Origin: DATEVL01 sp035281845
GTDB taxonomy: Bacteria > Chloroflexota > Anaerolineae > Anaerolineales > E44-bin32
Reading direction: 5' to 3'
DNA length: 64,000 nucleotides
Assembly: GCA_035281845.1 (NCBI GenBank)
Contig: DATEVL010000155.1
Span: 1-64,000 of the forward strand
Under the pieces are notes generated by a model. It made no database searches, was not told the DNA's origin, and saw only the letters and a program-made list of their open reading frames with translations. Positions 43,316 through 50,914 of this stretch are shown here, in pieces; position 1 is the first letter of the stretch; the number at the start of each line of letters is the position of its first letter. The position numbers were made by a program, and so were the translations under genes.

Positions 43316-44221
43316 TCATTTCTTCCGATAGTAGGGGGCCGCCGGGTCTTCCACGCTGACCAGTTCCGCGACGACGCCCCGCTGGGCCAGAACCTCGGAG
43401 ATTCTTCGGTACAGTTGCACTTTGAGGACCATGTCTCCGCCGGTGCCGAAATACGCCTGCCAGCCGTTCGGGTCGATAAAGCCGAATCCGTGTCCGGGAC
43501 GGTATTGAAGTCCGTCCACTTCCGGTACCTGCGCCAAGAGGGCGGCGGCCGCCCACAGCGCCTCGGGTTCGATCACCGGAGCCAGCGGGTCGCGCTCGAC
43601 GTCGAGGCTGGGCTCACTGGCCGTCACCCGGATCAGGTTGCCCAACTCGCCGTGTTTCAGGAAGGCGACCCCGTCGGCGCTGAGCCACCAGACCTGCCCA
43701 TCGTCGTCCCATTCGATCATCGGCCGGCGTTCTGCGACGCGCAGCTCAACGTGATTCGGCCAGCGAAGGAGGACGTCGGCCGATTGAATCTCGGGCTGCG
43801 CCAATAACCTGCCCCGGACCTCGGGCGGATCGATCAGGAAGACCGGACGCCCGTCGATATCAGCAATCGATCGAATCTGCGATTCGGTCAGGAGCTCGGT
43901 GGGGGAGACGCTCGCCTTCTCCACCCGGAATTCGCTCCCCCGGAACGCGCTGAGCAAGGCCCAGGCCACCACCAGCATCATGGCGGTGGACAGGATCCGG
44001 GCGCCAACCCGAAAGGCGGGCAGGGCCGGCAAGCGCAGGGCCGCCCCCACCTCAGCCGGGATCGGCAGCTCCCACACTCGACGAGGGCGCCGATGGTGAG
44101 GCGCTGAGCGGGCCGGGCCACGCGGGGCGCGTTCGGCCGGTTGGCGGATGTGGCCCCGGCGCGAGCGCACGTGCTCCGCCCGCGTTCGAGGCGTTTCGAT
44201 GGACGGGTCGGCGACCGTCAT
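43316..44221 (-). CDS. ftsQ: Cell division protein FtsQ (POTRA domain)
   Basis: 301 residues. The ATG at 44221 overlaps the ddl stop (ATGA). A basic cytoplasmic tail of about 75 residues (ERAPRGPARSAPHHRRPRRV) precedes one transmembrane helix (ILSTAMMLVVAWALLSAF). The extracytoplasmic POTRA domain follows (FRVEKASVSPTELLTESQI and RWPNHVELRVAERRPMI), then the FtsQ beta domain ending in DPAAPYYRKK. FtsQ links early and late division proteins. Its place between ddl and ftsA is canonical. Confidence 0.92.
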   Translation of the reverse strand: MTVADPSIETPRTRAEHVRSRRGHIRQPAERAPRGPARSAPHHRRPRRVWELPIPAEVGAALRLPALPAFRVGARILSTAMMLVVAWALLSAFRGSEFRVEKASVSPTELLTESQIRSIADIDGRPVFLIDPPEVRGRLLAQPEIQSADVLLRWPNHVELRVAERRPMIEWDDDGQVWWLSADGVAFLKHGELGNLIRVTASEPSLDVERDPLAPVIEPEALWAAAALLAQVPEVDGLQYRPGHGFGFIDPNGWQAYFGTGGDMVLKVQLYRRISEVLAQRGVVAELVSVEDPAAPYYRKK

Positions 44222-45327
44222 GATTCGCTCCCGTAGCGCCGCACCAGCCGGTCCTTCTGCGCTTGGCGTTCCAGCGCCAGCTCGATCAGCCGGTCCATCA
44301 GGGCCGAATACGGCAGTCCGCTGGCGTCCCACAGCTTGGGATACATGCTGATCCGGGTGAACCCGGGGATCGTGTTCAGTTCGTTCACGTACAACCTGCC
44401 ATCGTCCTGATCGAGCAAGAAATCGGCGCGCGCCATTCCGGCCCCGTCGATGGCGACGAAAGCCTCGACCGCCAGCCGCCGCGCTTCGTCGCGGGTGGCG
44501 TCGTCGAGCGGCGCCGGGATCAGGAGCTGCGACGAGTCGTCGACGTACTTCGCCCGATAGGAGTAGAAGTCGTCGCTGGGCAGAATCTCCCCCGGCAGCG
44601 ACGCCTGCGGCGTTTCGTTGCCGAGCACGCTCACCTCGATTTCGCGCGCCCGCACCCCGCGTTCGACGAGAACGCGACGGTCGTAACGGGCGGCGTCCAT
44701 CAGGCCCTCGATCATGTCCGACCGGTTTCGCACCTTGCTGATCCCCACCGACGAGCCGAGGTTGGCCGGTTTGGTGAACAGCGGGTAAGCACCGACGGCC
44801 TCCGCCCGCCGCGCGGCGGCCTCGATGTCACGCTGGATTTCTTCCGCCAAGATCAGACCCCACTCGACGACCGGCAGGCCGCGCCCCTCCATGACGGTCT
44901 TGAAGAGAGCCTTGTCCATCGCCACGGCCGACGCCAGAACTCCGGCACCGACATAGGGGATGTCGGCCAACTCGAGCAATCCTTGGACCGTACCGTCCTC
45001 TCCGTAGCTGCCGTGCAGTACGGGAAAGACGACATCCAGCCGACTCACGACGTCCATCGGCTTGCCTTCGCCCCAGCGGAAGACGCAGCGCAATCCCGGC
45101 TCGGCCGGGAACCATGCCGGTTCCAGAGAACCGGTGCCGCCCTGCTCGAAAGTTTCCAGGGCCGCCGGCCCCGTGTACCACTGGCCATCATGCGTTATCC
45201 CGATCTGCACCGCTTCGTACCGGCTGGCGTCAAGGGCGCCGAGGACCGAGCGGGCGGAAAGCAACGAGATCTCATGCTCGCCGGAGCGGCCGCCGAAGAT
45301 CACGCCGACGCGAAGACGGTCGGTCAT
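44218..45327 (-). CDS. ddl: D-alanine--D-alanine ligase
   Basis: 369 residues from the ATG at 45327 (MTDRLRVGVIFGGRSGEHEISLLSA). ATP-grasp motifs include HGSYGEDGTVQG, KPANLGSSVGI and ARADFLLDQDDGRLYVNELN with TIPGFT. Makes the D-Ala-D-Ala dipeptide that MurF adds to the peptidoglycan precursor. The length and the Ser-Glu-His motif are normal. It follows murB after a 244-bp gap filled by a tandem repeat, one of the few breaks in the dcw cluster, and overlaps ftsQ by ATGA. Confidence 0.95.
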   Translation of the reverse strand: MTDRLRVGVIFGGRSGEHEISLLSARSVLGALDASRYEAVQIGITHDGQWYTGPAALETFEQGGTGSLEPAWFPAEPGLRCVFRWGEGKPMDVVSRLDVVFPVLHGSYGEDGTVQGLLELADIPYVGAGVLASAVAMDKALFKTVMEGRGLPVVEWGLILAEEIQRDIEAAARRAEAVGAYPLFTKPANLGSSVGISKVRNRSDMIEGLMDAARYDRRVLVERGVRAREIEVSVLGNETPQASLPGEILPSDDFYSYRAKYVDDSSQLLIPAPLDDATRDEARRLAVEAFVAIDGAGMARADFLLDQDDGRLYVNELNTIPGFTRISMYPKLWDASGLPYSALMDRLIELALERQAQKDRLVRRYGSES

Positions 45328-45367
45328 ACCGCGGCAGCCCCCAACAACCGGCACGTCCTACTCGTGC

Positions 45368-45565
45368 CGCCCCCGCGAATCGCGCTTCGCATCCCGGAGG
45401 GGAGGCGGGGGCCCAGCGTTTGCGACTCCCTGGATTCCCGCTTTCGCGGGAATGACGAGTTCTTTCTGGTGTCGCCCCCGCGAATCGCGCTTCGCATCCC
45501 GAAGGGGAAGCGGGGGCCCAGGCTTTGACCCTCCCTGGATTCCCGCCTTCGCGGAAATGAAAGGG
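45368..45565. repeat. Two tandem copies of a 105-bp repeat
   Basis: Copy 1 starts at 45368 and copy 2 at 45473. Each has CGCCCCCGCGAATCGCGCTT, CGCATCCCGGAGGGGAGGCG (or GAAGGGGAAGCG), GGGGCCCAG, CCCTGGATTCCCGC and a TTCGCGGGAATGA hairpin. The GCGCTTCGCATCCCGGAGGG part is the reverse of the module found in dgkA and in the modular element. It fills the murB-ddl gap. Confidence 0.85.
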
Positions 45566-45571
45566 ACTCGA

Positions 45572-46510
45572 TCACGCGAGCGCCTCCCGCAATTCCTTCG
45601 GCCACTCCCCGACCAGCTCGATCTCGAGCTCCAGATCCACGCCCGCCGCTTCCCGCACTTTTCGGCGCGCTTCGATCAGCAATCGCGCCACGTCGGAGGC
45701 CTTCGCTCCGCCCTTGTTGAGGAAGAAATTCGCGTGGCGGCTGCTGATTTCCGCCTGACCGACTTGTGCTCCCTTCATCCCCGCCGCCTCCACCAGCCGG
45801 CCGGCGAAGTCGCCCGGAGGGTTCTTGAACATCGATCCCCAGCTGGCGCCCGGGGGCTGCGTCTTCTGCCGGTATCCGACGTTCGCCTCCACCTTCGCCT
45901 GGGCGGCTTCCGGGGTGGATGGCTCCAGACGGAACGTCGCTGTCAATACCACCGCCGCGCCCGGATTGCGTTTCAGCCAGCTCGTGCGGTAGCCGTACTC
46001 GAAGCGCTCCACCGGCCACGATTCGGTCCGAGACGGTGGTTGCAAGATTTCGGCCGTCTCCAGGCACCGCGCAACTTCCGCCCCATGCGCCCCGGCGTTA
46101 CCGACCACCGCCCCACCGACCGTCCCCGGGACGGTCGCCGCCCATTCAAGCCCGGAGAATCCTCGAGCGGCCGCTCGACGAGCCACGCCCCCCAGCGCTG
46201 CGCCGGACTCGGCCCGAACCCGCGGCGTCATGCCGGCCTGATCGAACCTGGCTCGTCGAGCTCGGTTCAAAATGACCACCTCCCGCACGCCTTCATCCGC
46301 CACAAGCACGTTCGAACCGCCTCCCAAGACGCGGAATGTCTCGCCCAGACCCCACAAACCGCTGGCCGTCTCTCTCAGCTCGTCCGCGGAACGGACGTCG
46401 ATCAGGAAGTCGGCCTTGCCGCCGGTCCTGGAGGAAGTGAAGCGTGCCAGCGAGACTCCCTCCTGGAGCCGTTCGCCGAAGAGACGCCGTAGGTCCGAAG
46501 GGCGAGGCAT
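45572..46510 (-). CDS. murB: UDP-N-acetylenolpyruvoylglucosamine reductase
   Basis: 312 residues, ATG at 46510. FAD-binding motifs are SRTGGKADFLI, LGGGSNVLVAD and WAATVPGTVGGAVVGNAGAH. The substrate-domain motif GASWGSMFKNPPGDFAG carries the catalytic Ser. ISSRHANFFLNKGGAKASDV near the end is the type II (shorter) MurB signature. It reduces UDP-GlcNAc-enolpyruvate to UDP-MurNAc with NADPH. A 57-codon gene lies six bases upstream. Confidence 0.96.
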   Translation of the reverse strand: MPRPSDLRRLFGERLQEGVSLARFTSSRTGGKADFLIDVRSADELRETASGLWGLGETFRVLGGGSNVLVADEGVREVVILNRARRARFDQAGMTPRVRAESGAALGGVARRAAARGFSGLEWAATVPGTVGGAVVGNAGAHGAEVARCLETAEILQPPSRTESWPVERFEYGYRTSWLKRNPGAAVVLTATFRLEPSTPEAAQAKVEANVGYRQKTQPPGASWGSMFKNPPGDFAGRLVEAAGMKGAQVGQAEISSRHANFFLNKGGAKASDVARLLIEARRKVREAAGVDLELEIELVGEWPKELREALA

Positions 46511-46516
46511 CCGGCC

Positions 46517-46690
46517 TCACAGCTTGCGGACTCTCTCGATCAGGCGCGTGACCAGCTCTCGCTCCGGGAGGTCCGTCGCGAGCGGCCCCGTCTCCACCAG
46601 ATCTTCGGATCCGGCGCGCTTGGCCAGGAGCCGAAGCTTCAACTCCATGCGCCGATCCGCCTCGAACAAGCGTTTCTGTTTAGCGTTCAT
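46517..46690 (-). CDS. Small protein (57 residues) between murC and murB
   Basis: 57 residues from the ATG at 46690, which has GGGGAGG nine bases upstream. The sequence is charged and helical: MNAKQKRLFEADRRMELKLR, then LLAKRAGSEDLVETGPLATD and a closing LPERELVTRLIERVRKL. The clear ribosome site, same strand and six-base spacing to murB argue for a real gene. It has no membrane segment or signal. I cannot name its family; a small regulatory or adaptor role in wall synthesis is only a guess from context. The gap to murC holds a palindromic repeat. Confidence 0.65.
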   Translation of the reverse strand: MNAKQKRLFEADRRMELKLRLLAKRAGSEDLVETGPLATDLPERELVTRLIERVRKL

Positions 46691-46717
46691 TTCAGCCTCC
46701 CCATCCTTGTTGTCCCG

Positions 46718-46749
46718 CGTAGGGGCACGGCACGCCGTGCGCCTACCCC
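46718..46749. repeat. GTAGGGGCACGGC palindrome overlapping the murC stop
   Basis: CGTAGGGGCACGGCACGCCG plus TGCGCCTACCCC folds into a long stem. On the minus strand the TAG inside it (46743-46745) is the stop codon of murC. Same family as 22579-22610 and 62088-62118. Confidence 0.7.
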
Positions 46750-48113
46750 TTGCCGCTTGAACCCCGGCCTCGAAGATCGTCTAGAACAATCTGCCCCACC
46801 CGATTGGCGTCGCCGGCGCTGAGCGTCACGACGACCGCCGGTGGTTGCATGCCATCGATCACCATCGCCGCCGCTTCCTCCAGGGATTCGGCGTGGCGGA
46901 CATCCTCGTGCACGATCTTTGCCACCAACCAGGCTCCGTCGATGCCCATCTCCGGCCGCTCCCGCGAAGCGAAGATCGCCGTGACGACGACGTGATCCGC
47001 CTGGCCAAACGCACGGGCGAAGTCCGCCGCCAGCGCCCGAGTCCGCGAGAAAGTGTGGGGCTGGAAAACGGCCCAGACTTCGCGGCCCGGCCAGCGGGTG
47101 CGGACGGCCTCCAACGTTGCGCGGATCTCGGTCGGATGGTGGGCGTAGTCGTCGATCACGACCACGCCGGCCGACTCACCGAGGACCGCGAATCTCCGCT
47201 CGACTCCCTGGAACTCGGTCAGCGCCTGTCGGGTGACGGCCAAAGGAATCTCGAAGGAATCGACCGCGGCCAGCGCCGCCAGTGCATTGAGAACGTTGTG
47301 GCGTCCCGGAAGCCGGGTCTGGATCAGGCCGAGCGAGGCCTCTCCGTGGAAGGCAAGGAAATCCGACCCGCCGGCGGAGTTCGGCCGGACGTCGGCGGCG
47401 CGCCAATCGGCCTCCGCGCTCCAGCCATAGGTCTCACGAGGCACGGTAGGGTGAATCAGCGACGCGGCCACCGGGTCTTCCTGGCAGACGATCAGCTTTT
47501 CTTCCACGAGATGGACGAACGCTTCGAACGCGTGCTGGTATTCGAGGATGGCGGGGAAGAGATCCGGGTGGTCGTATTCGACGTTCGTCACGACCCCGAT
47601 GGCGGGATGAAGACCGAGGAAGGCTCGGTCGTACTCGTCGGCTTCGATCACGAAGGTCGAGCCGCCGCCGGCGGCGCCGTTGCCGCCGAGGTCCGGAGAA
47701 ATTCCCCCCAAGATGTAACCGGGTTGGCGGCCGGCCTGGTGCAGAATCCACGCGATCAGAGCGGTCGTGGTGGTCTTGCCGTGCGTTCCGGCGACGGCGA
47801 TGGTCCGCAGGCCGGTCGTCAGCGCACCCAGGAAGGCCTGGCGACGCAGAACCGGAATCCCCGCCAGCCGCGCCGCCGCCACTTCCGGGTTGTCGTCGCC
47901 GATGGCCGACGAGACGAGCAGCAGGTCGACGCCGGCGACGTTCTCGGCGCGCTGCCCGACAGCGATCGCGACGCCGTCCCGCGCCAGCGATTCGGTCCGT
48001 TCGTTCGGTTCCCGATCCGATCCGCTCACCACGTCTCCTCGTTCGTGCAACACCCGGGCGATCGCCGACAGCCCACTTCCGCCAATCCCCACCAAATGCA
48101 CCCGACGCCTCAT
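46743..48113 (-). CDS. murC: UDP-N-acetylmuramate--L-alanine ligase
   Basis: 456 residues. The ATG at 48113 overlaps the stop of the cvpA-like gene (ATGA). It starts with the Rossmann-type VHLVGIGGSGLSAIARVL. The ATP loop is VAGTHGKTTTTALIAWIL; FVIEADEYDRAFL and VIDDYAHHPTEIRATLEAV complete the MurC set. It adds the first amino acid (L-Ala) to UDP-MurNAc. The stop codon lies within a palindromic repeat, so the last few residues (GRGSSGKG) may be affected by that insertion. Confidence 0.97.
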   Translation of the reverse strand: MRRRVHLVGIGGSGLSAIARVLHERGDVVSGSDREPNERTESLARDGVAIAVGQRAENVAGVDLLLVSSAIGDDNPEVAAARLAGIPVLRRQAFLGALTTGLRTIAVAGTHGKTTTTALIAWILHQAGRQPGYILGGISPDLGGNGAAGGGSTFVIEADEYDRAFLGLHPAIGVVTNVEYDHPDLFPAILEYQHAFEAFVHLVEEKLIVCQEDPVAASLIHPTVPRETYGWSAEADWRAADVRPNSAGGSDFLAFHGEASLGLIQTRLPGRHNVLNALAALAAVDSFEIPLAVTRQALTEFQGVERRFAVLGESAGVVVIDDYAHHPTEIRATLEAVRTRWPGREVWAVFQPHTFSRTRALAADFARAFGQADHVVVTAIFASRERPEMGIDGAWLVAKIVHEDVRHAESLEEAAAMVIDGMQPPAVVVTLSAGDANRVGQIVLDDLRGRGSSGKG

Positions 48114-48643
48114 ACGAACACGACGATGATGAAGACGAACACCAGGCCGACGACGAAGTACACCAGCGGTATGGTCAGCACGGCGGGGGGAAGGTAGGGC
48201 ATATAGGTGGCGATTTGGGTCGCCAGCGCGCTCCCCTCCTCTGGCGCGGCCACCAGGTTGGTGGGATAGCCGGCCTGATTCATGTAGTACCAGATCGATC
48301 CGATGAGCAGGTATCCGTTGAGCAGACCCAGCATCAAGCCGAGCACAATCTCTTCGACCCGCTCCCGAGCCACCTTCGGCTGCAGGGCGCGCAGGTTGGG
48401 CGTCTGGTAGCCGAAAAAGGCCAGCAGGATCAAGAGGCCCGAGCGGACAACCACTTGGGTCCCGGGAGTCTGCAGGGCCATCGAGTCGCGGAAGGGGCCG
48501 ATGTAGGTTTCCAAGATGGCGATCAAGAAGAGACCCAACACCAGCGCGCTGGTCACCAACAGCTCGCGCGACCAGCCGCGCATGCCTCCGACCAGACCGA
48601 AGACGACAATGAACAGCCAGAAGACGACGACCAGGCTGATCAC
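48110..48643 (-). CDS. CvpA-like membrane protein
   Basis: 177 residues. The GTG at 48643 overlaps the murG stop (GTGA) and its own stop overlaps murC. Four or so hydrophobic helices: VVVFWLFIVVFGLVGGMRGW, LLVTSALVLGLFLIAIL, VVRSGLLILLAFFGY, GLMLGLLNGYLLIGSIWYYM and a final VLTIPLVYFVVGLVFVFIIV. The opening with GGMRGWSRE and the GLMLGLLNGYL segment match the colicin V production (CvpA) family pattern, for which no clear biochemical role is known. Its place between murG and murC is not the standard dcw layout. Confidence 0.75.
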   Translation of the reverse strand: MISLVVVFWLFIVVFGLVGGMRGWSRELLVTSALVLGLFLIAILETYIGPFRDSMALQTPGTQVVVRSGLLILLAFFGYQTPNLRALQPKVARERVEEIVLGLMLGLLNGYLLIGSIWYYMNQAGYPTNLVAAPEEGSALATQIATYMPYLPPAVLTIPLVYFVVGLVFVFIIVVFV

Positions 48644-49740
48644 GCGGCCACCTTGCGGCGATTCGCCTCGCCCTCGACCAGATCCGCGATTCTTTGAGCC
48701 GAATCCGAGGTGGCCTGGCGGCGGGCGGCAGTCGACATCGCCGCCAGGCGCCCCGGGTCGGAGAGCAGCGCCAGGGCGGTCGGCACGAGGTCGGAGCTCA
48801 GTCGTTCATCCGCTACGACCTCGGCCGCCGCGCGCTGCGCCAGGAAATCGGCGTTGACGTGCTGATAACGCCAGGCATGCGGATAGGGAACCAGAATCGC
48901 GGGCAGCCCGAAAAGCGGAAGCTCGCCGAGCGCCGATGCTCCGGCGCGACCGATCGCCAGATCGGCGGCGGCGTAGGCCGAGGCCATCTCCTCGTGGAGG
49001 TAGGCGACCGGGAAATAGCGCGCATGTTGGGATTGCGCCAGCCCATCCCGCACGTGAACGGCCTTGGCGAAGTCCATCTGCCCGGTGAGATGGATGACCT
49101 GCGCCGCCGGAAGCAGTCGCTCCAGCCCCGACCACATCGCTTCGTTGATCGAGTGCGCCCCGCGGCTTCCGCCGAGAACCACAACGACGGGCCCGTCGGC
49201 GGACAACCCGAGTCGTTCCCGGGCCCGAGGCTTCGAGGAAGGAGTCAGATCCGGGCGCGTCGGGTATCCGGTAATGAACACGCGAGCCCGTCGCGAGTAA
49301 TACCTGCGAGAGTCTTCCGCCGTGACGGCGACGACGTCTGCCAACCGAGCGATCACGCGTGCGGCGAGGGCCGGCTCGATATCCGGCACATAGAGAACTT
49401 TGGGGACACCCCGGCCGGCCAGCGCCGCCGGGATGCCCACGTAGCCTCCCGTGAGCAGCATCGCCTCGGGCTGGAAGCGGCGCATCACGCGCCGGGCCGC
49501 GCCGAAACCGCGGGTCAGCGCCGCCAGGTTGCGCGGCAGCGACCGCAGGCCGACCCCGTGCAGGCCGGCTGCCGGAACGGCTTCGAACCGAATCCCGGCC
49601 CGCGGAACCAGATCGGCCTCCATCCCGCCTACACCGCCCAGCCAGAGCACGTCAGCCCTCGAGCCGAGCGCGGCGATGGTGGCCAAGGCGGGATACACGC
49701 CTCCGCCGGTGCCGCCAGCCGACACCAATAGTCGAAACAT
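48640..49740 (-). CDS. murG: Lipid II-forming N-acetylglucosamine transferase MurG
   Basis: 366 residues, ATG at 49740 with GGAGGG just upstream. N-terminal loop SAGGTGGGVYPALA is the first glycine-rich loop, but the usual His of GGTGGH is Gly at residue 14. VVVLGGSRGAHSINEAM is the UDP-GlcNAc loop, and AAADLAIGRAGASALGEL followed by PLFGLPAILVPYPHA the C-terminal donor site. It transfers GlcNAc to lipid I to give lipid II at the inner membrane face. Its first 89 bases overlap the end of ftsW. Confidence 0.93.
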   Translation of the reverse strand: MFRLLVSAGGTGGGVYPALATIAALGSRADVLWLGGVGGMEADLVPRAGIRFEAVPAAGLHGVGLRSLPRNLAALTRGFGAARRVMRRFQPEAMLLTGGYVGIPAALAGRGVPKVLYVPDIEPALAARVIARLADVVAVTAEDSRRYYSRRARVFITGYPTRPDLTPSSKPRARERLGLSADGPVVVVLGGSRGAHSINEAMWSGLERLLPAAQVIHLTGQMDFAKAVHVRDGLAQSQHARYFPVAYLHEEMASAYAAADLAIGRAGASALGELPLFGLPAILVPYPHAWRYQHVNADFLAQRAAAEVVADERLSSDLVPTALALLSDPGRLAAMSTAARRQATSDSAQRIADLVEGEANRRKVAA

Positions 49741-50914
49741 AGCCCTCCGAGGCCGTCGTCGACGGCGGCCTTCGTGAGATGTTGAGCAGTAGCCCGACCC
49801 CGGCCAGGGTCGTCACCAGGTTGGATCCGCCAAACGAAAAGAAAGGCAAGGCATTGCCGGCAAACGGCAGGAGGCCCAATAGCACCGACATGTTGATCAG
49901 CGCCTCGATACCAATCCAGAAGGCGATCCCTCCGGCCATCAGCATCTCCAGCCTGTCCGGCGCCTGCGAGGCGACGCGAAAGCTCCTCCATAGCAGCAAT
50001 CCGAAGAGCGCCAGCACCAGCAGCGCCCCAACCAGCCCTAACTCCTCACCGACAACGGCGAAGATGCTGTCGGTGTGCGGCGCCGGCAACAGGCCGAACT
50101 TCTCTCGGCTGGCGCCCAGACCCCGCCCGACCAGCCCGCCGCTGAAGAAGGATTGCAGCGACTGCTGAACGTGATAGGAGGCCTCCTCGATGTTGACAAG
50201 GCCCGCCACGTAATCCGCCCAGCGGGCCCGGCCGGTATTCGTCAGGCGGACCAGGACATAACCCACGATGGCGCTGCCGGTGGTGACGACCGCCGATTGC
50301 GAAATTCGGGTGCCGGCCAGGTAGAACATCACCAGGGCGACCATAGCGACCGTCAGCACGGCGCTCAAGTCCGGCTGGAGCAGAATCAGTCCGCCGACGA
50401 TGCCGATGATCGTCATCAGCGGCAGGAAGCCGTAGCCCCACTCGGAGAGCCGCTCGCCCTTCGACTCCATCCAGACCGCCAGGTACAGGATGACCGCCAG
50501 TTTGGCCATCTCCGACGGCTGCACCGAGCCGCCGAGGAAGGCCCGCCGCGGGCCGCTGCCGGCGCTCACCAACAGGAGGACAAACAGAAGGAAGATCGTC
50601 GCCAGGATGAGCGGCAGCGCCAAACGGCGCAACCAGCGGATCGGGAAGACCGCCGCGGCCGCCATCACCATCAGGCCGATGACGACGTTGCCAAGCTGGC
50701 GCAGGATCAGGGCATTCGGATTGCCAAACAATCGCCACGATACGTCCCAGCTGGCGGAATAGACCATCACCAGCCCGAAAACGATCATCACGCCGACCAG
50801 GATGAGCAGCCATGGATCGAACCCAAGGACGTGCAGCCAGGGCAGGCCTACCCTGAGCGGAGTCGAAGGGCGCAGCGCGGTTCGGCCTGGTTTCGCGGAA
50901 GCGGCTTGGCTCAC
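49652..50914 (-). CDS. ftsW: SEDS peptidoglycan glycosyltransferase FtsW
   Basis: 420 residues. The GTG at 50914 overlaps the murD stop (GTGA). About ten transmembrane helices start at PWLLILVGVMIVFGLVMVYS. SEDS motifs include GSVQPSEMAKLAVILYLAVW, LLQPDLSAVLTVAMVALVMF and LPFFSFGGSNLVTTLAGVG. It polymerises lipid II during septation together with FtsI. Residues 13-23 (ALRPSTPLRVG) come from a palindromic repeat copy (50850-50871). The C-terminus runs 39 Arg-rich residues past the usual LLLNISR end and overlaps murG by 89 bases. Confidence 0.93.
   Translation of the reverse strand: MSQAASAKPGRTALRPSTPLRVGLPWLHVLGFDPWLLILVGVMIVFGLVMVYSASWDVSWRLFGNPNALILRQLGNVVIGLMVMAAAAVFPIRWLRRLALPLILATIFLLFVLLLVSAGSGPRRAFLGGSVQPSEMAKLAVILYLAVWMESKGERLSEWGYGFLPLMTIIGIVGGLILLQPDLSAVLTVAMVALVMFYLAGTRISQSAVVTTGSAIVGYVLVRLTNTGRARWADYVAGLVNIEEASYHVQQSLQSFFSGGLVGRGLGASREKFGLLPAPHTDSIFAVVGEELGLVGALLVLALFGLLLWRSFRVASQAPDRLEMLMAGGIAFWIGIEALINMSVLLGLLPFAGNALPFFSFGGSNLVTTLAGVGLLLNISRRPPSTTASEGYVSTIGVGWRHRRRRVSRLGHHRRARLEG
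50850..50871. repeat. CCCTGAGCGGAGTCGAAGGG repeat inside ftsW
   Basis: Copy of the CTGAGC..GTCGAAGG palindrome translated as residues 13-23 of FtsW, ahead of the first transmembrane helix. Confidence 0.8.
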
